From assembly GCA_051646105.1 (NCBI GenBank), contig JBOFCO010000198.1, positions 1 to 11,195 of the forward strand: a stretch of DNA of 11,195 bases, in the 5' to 3' direction. The translations under genes were made by a program, and so were the position numbers. Origin of the DNA: JBOFCO01 sp051646105. GTDB lineage: Bacteria > Pseudomonadota > Alphaproteobacteria > Rhodobacterales > Rhodobacteraceae. Shown here one piece after another: positions 6,471 through 11,195 of the stretch (positions within the stretch are counted from its first letter, which is position 1; each line of letters starts with the position of its first letter). Under the pieces are notes generated by a model. The model searched no databases and was not told the origin of the DNA. It worked only from the letters and a program-made list of their open reading frames with translations.

Positions 6471-7343
6471 ATGGCCGAACAGAACCTGCGGCTTGGCATC
6501 CTGCTGATGGTCTTTACCACGCTGGTCTTTGCGCTTCAGGATGTGCTGTCACGGCATCTGGGCGAAACCTACAATGTCTATATGGTCGTCACCGTCCGCT
6601 TCTGGGCCTTTGCCCTGTTCGTGGTGGTGCTGGCCGCGCGCCAGCCGGACGGACTGGCCCGCGCCCTGCGTCCGGAATACCCCGCGCTGCAAATACTCCG
6701 TGGCCTGCTGCTGGTGACAGAGGTCTGCATAATGGTCGTGGCCTTTGTGCGGCTGGGCCTGGTGGAAAGCCATGCGGTCTTTACCTGCTACCCGCTTCTG
6801 GTCGCGGCCCTGTCCGGCCCGGTGCTGGGCGAACGCGTTGGCTGGCGCCGCTGGACGGCGATCGCCATCGGCTTCGTCGGGGTTCTGGTGATCCTGCAAC
6901 CGGGATATGCGGTGTTTTCTGCTGCCGCACTGATCCCGCTTGTTTCTGCTTTCATGTTTGCACTTTACGGGCTGCTGACGCGTTATGTTGCGCGGCGCGA
7001 CCCGGCCTTTGTCAGCTTCTTCTGGACAGGCGTCGCAGGTGCCGCCGCCATGACGCCGTTCGGCCTGTGGCACTGGCAACCGATGACACCGGCCGACTGG
7101 GGCATGATGGCAATGCTGTGCTGCACCGCCGCGCTGGCGCATTACACCCTGATCCGCGCTTATGAGGTGGCCGAGGCCAGCGCCGTGCAGCCCTTTGCCT
7201 ATCTGCAGCTGCCCTTTATCGCGATCCTCGGCGTCACCGTATTCGACGAGGTCCTGAAGCCGAATGTGGTCCTGGGTGCGGTGATCGTGGTTGGCGCGGG
7301 GCTGTTTACCCTGTGGCGGGCACGGGTGCGCGCAGGTCACTGA
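6471..7343 (+). CDS. EamA/DMT-superfamily inner-membrane transporter
   Basis: A 290-residue, very hydrophobic protein with about ten predicted transmembrane segments (roughly 6-24, 37-56, 72-93, 98-117, 126-143, 148-167, 176-196, 208-226, 238-257, 263-281). It is made of two five-helix repeats, the normal DMT layout. GLVESHAVFTCYPLLVAALS followed by GPVLGERVGWRRW (near residues 97-130) is the classic end of the first EamA repeat. AYLQLPFIAILGVTVFDEV repeats the pattern in the second half. Relatives export amino acids or other metabolites, and the substrate here is unknown. The ATG at 6471 lies two bases after the mnmD stop, with AAAGG at 6456-6460, so the two are almost certainly co-transcribed. 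The frame is open upstream to 6291, but that part overlaps mnmD and is not coding. Confidence 0.88.
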   Translation: MAEQNLRLGILLMVFTTLVFALQDVLSRHLGETYNVYMVVTVRFWAFALFVVVLAARQPDGLARALRPEYPALQILRGLLLVTEVCIMVVAFVRLGLVESHAVFTCYPLLVAALSGPVLGERVGWRRWTAIAIGFVGVLVILQPGYAVFSAAALIPLVSAFMFALYGLLTRYVARRDPAFVSFFWTGVAGAAAMTPFGLWHWQPMTPADWGMMAMLCCTAALAHYTLIRAYEVAEASAVQPFAYLQLPFIAILGVTVFDEVLKPNVVLGAVIVVGAGLFTLWRARVRAGH

Positions 7344-7344
7344 G

Positions 7345-7365
7345 GGGTGCCGGAACCCGGCACCC
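7345..7365. terminator. Probable bidirectional terminator hairpin
   Basis: A perfect nine-base-pair GC-rich stem, GGGTGCCGG / CCGGCACCC with an AAC loop, fills almost the whole gap between the convergent EamA and iolG stop codons. No clear U-run follows on either strand. The position and perfection of the stem support a terminator that serves both operons. Confidence 0.65.
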
Positions 7366-7373
7366 GCAAAGCA

Positions 7374-8372
7374 TCATGCCAGACTGGCGAGGCTGACCGG
7401 CACACCCGTTTTGGCGGATTGGGTTGCGGCTTCGGCCATGGCAAGGGCATTGATGCCGTCGTCCAGCGTGACAGGCAGTGCCTTGCCGTCGGACACGGCC
7501 GCAACAAAGGCCGCCCATTCAGCCGCATAGGCCGGCATGTAGCGTTCCAGAAAGAAATAGGTGGGTTTCGCGCCGGTGACACCCGCCGTTGTCGATTTGA
7601 CCACTGTGTTTTCCAGCATGTTCTGCGCCTGCAACAGCCCCTCTGATCCCAGCAGTTCTACCCGCTGATCATAACCATAGACCGCGCGGCGAGAGTTCTT
7701 GATCACCGCGATGCGCCCGTCGGCATAGGTCAGGGTCACCACTGCCGTATCTACGTCGCCCGCTGCCCCGATTGCCGGATCGACGATGCTGGTGCCCACA
7801 GCGCTGACTGTCACCGGCGCTGCGCCCATGATGAAATTCGCCATGTCGAAATCATGGATCATCATGTCGCGGAACAGCCCACCCGAAACCTTGATATAGG
7901 CAACCGGTGGCGGCGCAGGATCGAAAGAGGTGATCGCCAGCAGTTCCGCCCTGCCGATCTCACCCTTGTCCAGCGCGGCCTTCAACGCGGCAAAGTTCGG
8001 ATCGAAGCGCCGGTTGAAGCCGATCATCACGGGCTTGCCGTTCTTGGCAGCAATCTTCTGGCAGGCCAGTGCGCGGGCCAGCGACAGATCCACCGGCTTT
8101 TCGCACAGCACCGCCTTGCCTGCCCCCGTCGCGCGTTCGATCAGGTCGGAATGCGTATCGGTCGAGGTGGCGATCAGCACGGCATCGATGGACGGGTCAT
8201 TCAGGATTGCATCGGTTGTGCGCGCATCGGCCCCGTATTGCGCGGCCAGCCTTGATGCGGCATCGGTGTTGATGTCCGAAACGGCCACAAGACGGCTGCC
8301 GGGATTGGTGGAAATGGCGGTGGCATGGACGCCAGCGATACGGCCTGCACCCAGAAGTCCTACGTTCAGCAT
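7374..8372 (-). CDS. iolG: Inositol 2-dehydrogenase (Gfo/Idh/MocA family, NAD+)
   Basis: A 332-residue oxidoreductase of the usual IolG length. It should oxidise myo-inositol to scyllo-inosose (2-keto-myo-inositol) with NAD+ in the cytoplasm. The Rossmann loop is GAGRIAG (8-14), and VSDI places D33 after strand 2, which favours NAD over NADP. The catalytic lysine is in EKPVDLSLA (K92). GFNRRFDPNF lies at 118-127, and SGGLFRDMMIHDFDMANF (163-180) supplies D169 and H173, the IolG catalytic pair. The long open frame back to 8732 is not used; the ATG at 8372 matches the family N-terminus. It starts one base after the stop of the preceding oxidoreductase and is the last gene of a tightly packed operon. 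A related inositol or sugar specificity cannot be excluded. Confidence 0.82.
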   Translation of the reverse strand: MLNVGLLGAGRIAGVHATAISTNPGSRLVAVSDINTDAASRLAAQYGADARTTDAILNDPSIDAVLIATSTDTHSDLIERATGAGKAVLCEKPVDLSLARALACQKIAAKNGKPVMIGFNRRFDPNFAALKAALDKGEIGRAELLAITSFDPAPPPVAYIKVSGGLFRDMMIHDFDMANFIMGAAPVTVSAVGTSIVDPAIGAAGDVDTAVVTLTYADGRIAVIKNSRRAVYGYDQRVELLGSEGLLQAQNMLENTVVKSTTAGVTGAKPTYFFLERYMPAYAAEWAAFVAAVSDGKALPVTLDDGINALAMAEAATQSAKTGVPVSLASLA

Positions 8373-8373
8373 G

Positions 8374-9420
8374 TCATGATCCCGTGTTGGGTTGTGAAAG
8401 CGATATGGTGCGCCCTTCGGCGGCGCTTTGTCTTGCGGCATCCAGAATGGCGAGCGTGCGGGCGCCGGTCTCGGCGGTAACGGGGGGCGAAGTGCCCTCG
8501 CGGACAGCGCGGGCGAAGGCCTCGTAATAGTCGTGATAGCGGCCCTGTTCGGCAGGGATGGTTTCAACCCCCGCAGCGGTGTGCAGCACCCCCCAACTGG
8601 TTTCGGGTTCATAACCCCAGGCGGAAAGATCGTCGCTAGGGCGCCGTCCCGCAAAAATCGACTGCGCCTGAACGTCAGTGGTCGACGAGGCATAGAAGCC
8701 GAGATCGCCATAGACCCGGAATTCGCGTGCATCGACGTGGTTCAGCTTGCTCGCCTCGACATGGGAACGCGCGCCGCTTTCGTGGATCAGCGTGATGGTA
8801 AAGCCCGCATCCGTCCGGCCCTGCGGCAGGTCCACGAAATCCAACTGCGCATCGACAGACAGCACCGGCCCCAGCAGCCAGATCATCTGGTCGACCACAT
8901 GGCTGCCAAGATCGCGCAGCAACCCCCCTGTCGGGCCTGCCTCCAGTGTATGTGCGCCGTCCTGGTCCATGCGGGAATGCACACGCCAGATCTTGCCCAG
9001 CCGCCCGTCGCGCACCAGTTTCGCAAGTGTCTGCATGTCGCTGTCATATCGCCGGTTCTGGTAGACCCCCAGTACGACTCCCCTTGCATCCGCCGCCGCG
9101 CCCAAGTCCCGTGCGCTGGCCGCATCCGGGGCAAATGGCTTGTCTGCGATGACATGCAGACCCGCCGCAATCGCCTCCAGCACCAGGTCACGGCGGGTCT
9201 GCGGCGGGGTTGTCACCGTCACGGCATCGCAGACACCTGCAGCGATCATTTCGGACAGGCTGGAAAAGATAGGAACATCGGGCCAGTCCCCGCGCGCCGC
9301 AGCCACCGTTGCCGGCGCGCGGGCCACGATCCCTGTCAGGCTGCAATTGCCCGCTGCCGCGATGAAGGGAGTATGGAAATACCGCCCGCCCATGCCATAG
9401 CCGACAACCCCGATCCGCAT
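8374..9420 (-). CDS. Gfo/Idh/MocA oxidoreductase, scyllo-inositol dehydrogenase (IolW)-like
   Basis: A 348-residue dehydrogenase whose layout follows B. subtilis IolW (NADP-dependent scyllo-inositol dehydrogenase) and E. coli YdgJ. It has a Rossmann loop GYGMGG (7-12) followed by YFHTPFI, then ADKP with the catalytic lysine K94. LGVYQNRRYDSDMQTL lies at 118-132 and GGLLRDLGSHVVDQMIWLLG at 165-184 (D170, H174). A C-terminal GRYHDYYEAFARAVREGTSPPVTAE completes the match. After strand 2 it carries VARA (R34) rather than an acid, which fits NADP preference. Established for the family: reversible oxidation of scyllo-inositol. The exact substrate here is inference from these motifs and from iolG one base downstream. 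It starts two bases after the PanB-like gene, so translation is likely coupled. Confidence 0.78.
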   Translation of the reverse strand: MRIGVVGYGMGGRYFHTPFIAAAGNCSLTGIVARAPATVAAARGDWPDVPIFSSLSEMIAAGVCDAVTVTTPPQTRRDLVLEAIAAGLHVIADKPFAPDAASARDLGAAADARGVVLGVYQNRRYDSDMQTLAKLVRDGRLGKIWRVHSRMDQDGAHTLEAGPTGGLLRDLGSHVVDQMIWLLGPVLSVDAQLDFVDLPQGRTDAGFTITLIHESGARSHVEASKLNHVDAREFRVYGDLGFYASSTTDVQAQSIFAGRRPSDDLSAWGYEPETSWGVLHTAAGVETIPAEQGRYHDYYEAFARAVREGTSPPVTAETGARTLAILDAARQSAAEGRTISLSQPNTGS

Positions 9421-9422
9421 GG

Positions 9423-10262
9423 TCAGCCCTCCCGGGCCGTTTGCGCCACCGATTGGTGAAATGCCTCCCAGTCCGCATCCGGCATCGACACGTTATGCTG
9501 ACCCTCCGGGTAAGCGCCAGAATTCACATCGGTGATGAATTCCTTGAACGCCGCGATGCGTTCTGCTTGCAGACGCGCATACTCGGCAGCGAAGTTGCGA
9601 TAGGTTTTTGCATGACGCGGCCTGTGGCCATCCGTGCAGCCCAGCACATCTTCGGCGAACAGGTATTGCGCATCGGCCCCCGGCCCCGCGCCCATGCCCA
9701 GCATGATCATCGGCGTGTTTCGACTGATGAATTCGCCCAAGCGGTCGGGCACCACTTCGAGCTCTGCCCCGAAGGCACCGATCGCCTCCAACTGCTTGAC
9801 ATGGTTCCAGACGGCACGGGCCTCTACAGCCGTTTTGCCAACCGCCCGCCAGCCCGTCCAGGTAATGTAGCTGGGGATCAACCCGACATGCGCGACGATG
9901 GGCACATGGTTGTCGCAGAGCACCTTCTGGATATCCAGCGACGCGGCGCAGTAAAAGCAGTCACCCCCCATGGCGGTGAAATGATAGGCCGCGCGCAGGT
10001 AGTCCTCGGCGGTGGACAGGTGCCGCCCCTCGAACTTTCCCCAGCCGCCGAATGGCAGGCCGACCTGCACGAAGCAATTCCCTGCCGCCTCGCGCATCTC
10101 GGGTGAAAAGAACCGGCCCTCGATGGACAGCATGTGGATGCCAGCGGCATCGGCTGCCGCAGCCTCCTCCAGCGTGGTGACGTAGAGCATCGATATTTTC
10201 TGCCCCCGCGCCTTCATAGCGCGCATGTCGTGGACGGTGGGGCGGGTGTTCTTGTGAACCAT
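9423..10262 (-). CDS. PanB-like (ketopantoate hydroxymethyltransferase family) protein, divergent
   Basis: A 279-residue TIM-barrel protein of PanB length. PanB-like segments are PIVAHVGLIPSYITWTG (121-137; PanB GHLGLTP), ELEVVPDRLGEFI (167-179; region of the catalytic E181), LGMGAGPGADAQYLFAEDVLG (188-208), DGHRPRHAK (211-219) and NSGAYPEGQH (247-256). Genuine PanB transfers a hydroxymethyl group from methylene-THF to 2-oxoisovalerate using Mg2+ held by D45 and D84 (E. coli numbering). Here the first site reads MLSIEGR (E48) and the second VGLPF (G68). The K112/E114 strand is replaced by CFYCAAS (102-108). It is therefore probably not a pantothenate enzyme. It sits in the middle of an inositol-type operon, 17 bases after the TIM-barrel gene, with GAAGGG upstream. 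Its real reaction is unknown. Confidence 0.75.
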   Translation of the reverse strand: MVHKNTRPTVHDMRAMKARGQKISMLYVTTLEEAAAADAAGIHMLSIEGRFFSPEMREAAGNCFVQVGLPFGGWGKFEGRHLSTAEDYLRAAYHFTAMGGDCFYCAASLDIQKVLCDNHVPIVAHVGLIPSYITWTGWRAVGKTAVEARAVWNHVKQLEAIGAFGAELEVVPDRLGEFISRNTPMIMLGMGAGPGADAQYLFAEDVLGCTDGHRPRHAKTYRNFAAEYARLQAERIAAFKEFITDVNSGAYPEGQHNVSMPDADWEAFHQSVAQTAREG

Positions 10263-10279
10263 GACAGGCTATGCCCTTC

Positions 10280-11053
10280 TTAAACGGTGAATGCATTGCG
10301 GAAGGCTTCAAGGGCAGCCTCCTCTGCGCCCCTGGCAAAGCTTTCCAGCCCAACCGGGCCGGAATAGCCCATGTTTTTCAGGGCCAGCGCGATACCGCGA
10401 TAGTTGATCTCGCCCGTGCCAGGTTCGCAGCGGCCGGGGTTGTCGGCAACCTGCACCTCGCCGATCCAGGGCAGGCAGGCCTCGCACCAGCGGATCAGGT
10501 CGCCTTCGCCGATTTGCGTGTGATAAAGATCAAGGTTGATGCGGAGTTCCGGCCGGTTCACCGCCGACACCAGCGCCAGCACATCGGCGGTCGCACCGAA
10601 CGGGCAGCCCGGATGATCGATGGGGTTCAGGTTTTCCAGGGTAAAGACCTGACCCGTGCTTTCTGCCAGATCGCAGATCCGGTGCAGCGTGTCGCGGGCA
10701 CGCTGCACCATCCCTGGGGCAAAGGCCCCGATCCGGGGGATGGGAATGCCCATATCCCCCAGCCCCGTTCCATGCAGGTTCAGCCTGTGCACCCCCAGCC
10801 GCTTGCCAACGGCCGCTGTTTCGCGCGCGGATTTCAGCAGCATCTCGCAGCCTTCGGCGTCGGTCAGACGGCCCTCAAGGTAGCCGTTCATGATGGTGAA
10901 CGTGGCCCCCGTCTTTACCAGCGCCGCCACATCCCAGGCGGGCCAGTTCCACAGGCCGACGCCAAAACCCATTTCCTTCAGGCGGGATGCGCGCCAGTCC
11001 ATCGGGCGATCCCGCCACAGCATTTCCGCACAGGCGGCCAGTTGAAAGGTCAT
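10280..11053 (-). CDS. Hydroxypyruvate-isomerase-like TIM-barrel sugar isomerase/epimerase
   Basis: A 257-residue protein of the xylose-isomerase-like TIM-barrel (AP endonuclease 2) family, closest by motif to Hyi. The divalent-metal ligands expected in the fold are visible: E140 in FTLENLNPIDHPG, D175 in INLDLYHTQIGEGDL, Q201 in GEVQVADNPGRCEPGTGEINY (198-218), and E237 in VGLESFA. The PGR-x-EPGTGEINY block is the hallmark of the Hyi group. Hyi interconverts hydroxypyruvate and tartronate semialdehyde, but no glyoxylate carboligase or tartronate reductase is next to it. An isomerase or lyase acting on a keto-inositol, as IolI does, fits the neighbours better; this is inference. It starts one base after the stop of the Rieske gene and precedes the PanB-like gene by 17 bases. 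Confidence 0.8.
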   Translation of the reverse strand: MTFQLAACAEMLWRDRPMDWRASRLKEMGFGVGLWNWPAWDVAALVKTGATFTIMNGYLEGRLTDAEGCEMLLKSARETAAVGKRLGVHRLNLHGTGLGDMGIPIPRIGAFAPGMVQRARDTLHRICDLAESTGQVFTLENLNPIDHPGCPFGATADVLALVSAVNRPELRINLDLYHTQIGEGDLIRWCEACLPWIGEVQVADNPGRCEPGTGEINYRGIALALKNMGYSGPVGLESFARGAEEAALEAFRNAFTV

Positions 11054-11054
11054 G

Positions 11055-11195
11055 TCATATCCCGATGTATACGTTTCCGTCCTTGATTTGGACGGGGAAG
11101 GTTCTGAGGTTGATGCAGGCGGGGGCGCGTTTTGCTTCTCCGGTTCTGTAGTCGAAGGTTGCGTTGTGTTTGGGGCATTCGACGGTTCCGTCCAT
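11055..11195 (-). CDS. Rieske [2Fe-2S] ferredoxin, MocE-like (5'-truncated by window)
   Basis: Only the last 46 codons are present; the frame is open to the window edge. The fragment reads GTVECPKHNATFDYRTGEA, with the second cluster-binding pair Cys-x2-His (C7, H10 of the fragment), followed by NLRTFPVQIKDGNVYI. This is the standard end of small single-domain Rieske ferredoxins such as MocE and the ferredoxins of aromatic-ring dioxygenases. Such proteins pass electrons from a reductase to an oxygenase. The first CxH pair must lie upstream, outside the window. It is the first gene seen in the operon, one base before the isomerase-like gene. Codon use differs from its neighbours: AGA and GGA occur repeatedly and 14 of 46 codons end in A. 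An in-frame ATG sits at the very edge but is not taken as the start. Confidence 0.8.
   Translation of the reverse strand: MDGTVECPKHNATFDYRTGEAKRAPACINLRTFPVQIKDGNVYIGI

Noticed and set aside
8373..8732. N-terminal extension of the iolG frame by 120 residues
   Set aside because: It overlaps the upstream dehydrogenase gene, and its residues are unlike any IolG; the ATG at 8372 matches the family N-terminus and follows the previous stop by one base.
10271..11086. Long + strand open frame of 271 codons
   Set aside because: It is antisense to the Hyi-like gene, whose motifs and metal ligands are convincing on the other strand.

Overview
The window looks like a chromosomal segment of a high-GC alphaproteobacterium, most plausibly a Rhodobacterales/Paracoccus-type organism. 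The grounds are the high GC and C/G-ending codons, the tight gene packing, the stand-alone mnmD beside an FAD oxidoreductase, the ArsR-SRPBCC pair and the short Rieske ferredoxin in an inositol-type operon. The genus is inference. No rRNA, tRNA, CRISPR array, insertion sequence or prophage was seen. No gene-free stretch exceeds 100 bases.

Left part (1-3149): the 3' part of an NAD(P)-dependent succinate-semialdehyde dehydrogenase, then a small P-loop kinase of the chloramphenicol phosphotransferase family, both on +. They converge on a thiamine-diphosphate enzyme of the acetolactate-synthase type on -.

Middle (3150-4694): a 98-base intergenic region separates the ThDP enzyme from a divergent ArsR-family repressor gene. 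This region and the repressor's 5' end carry two inverted repeats. One is an 11-bp-arm palindrome that covers the possible ArsR start codons. The ArsR gene overlaps an SRPBCC/AHSA1-type gene by ATGA. A putative NADPH-dependent FMN reductase follows with its own possible promoter.

Right-middle (4704-7343): an FAD-dependent DAO-type oxidoreductase (-) sits head to head with mnmD (+), the methyltransferase for wobble mnm5(s2)U in tRNA. In enterobacteria the equivalents of these two are fused as MnmC. An EamA-type exporter starts 2 bp after mnmD.

Right part (7374-11195, all on -): a tightly packed operon whose order of transcription is Rieske ferredoxin (5'-truncated by the window), hydroxypyruvate-isomerase-like TIM barrel, PanB-like protein, NADP-type Gfo/Idh/MocA oxidoreductase resembling scyllo-inositol dehydrogenase, and IolG-type inositol 2-dehydrogenase. 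A 9-bp perfect hairpin separates it from the convergent EamA gene. The combination suggests catabolism of an inositol or inositol derivative, possibly methylated or aminated as in rhizopine. The PanB-like member has lost residues that define ketopantoate hydroxymethyltransferase, and it is the best candidate for new chemistry in the window.
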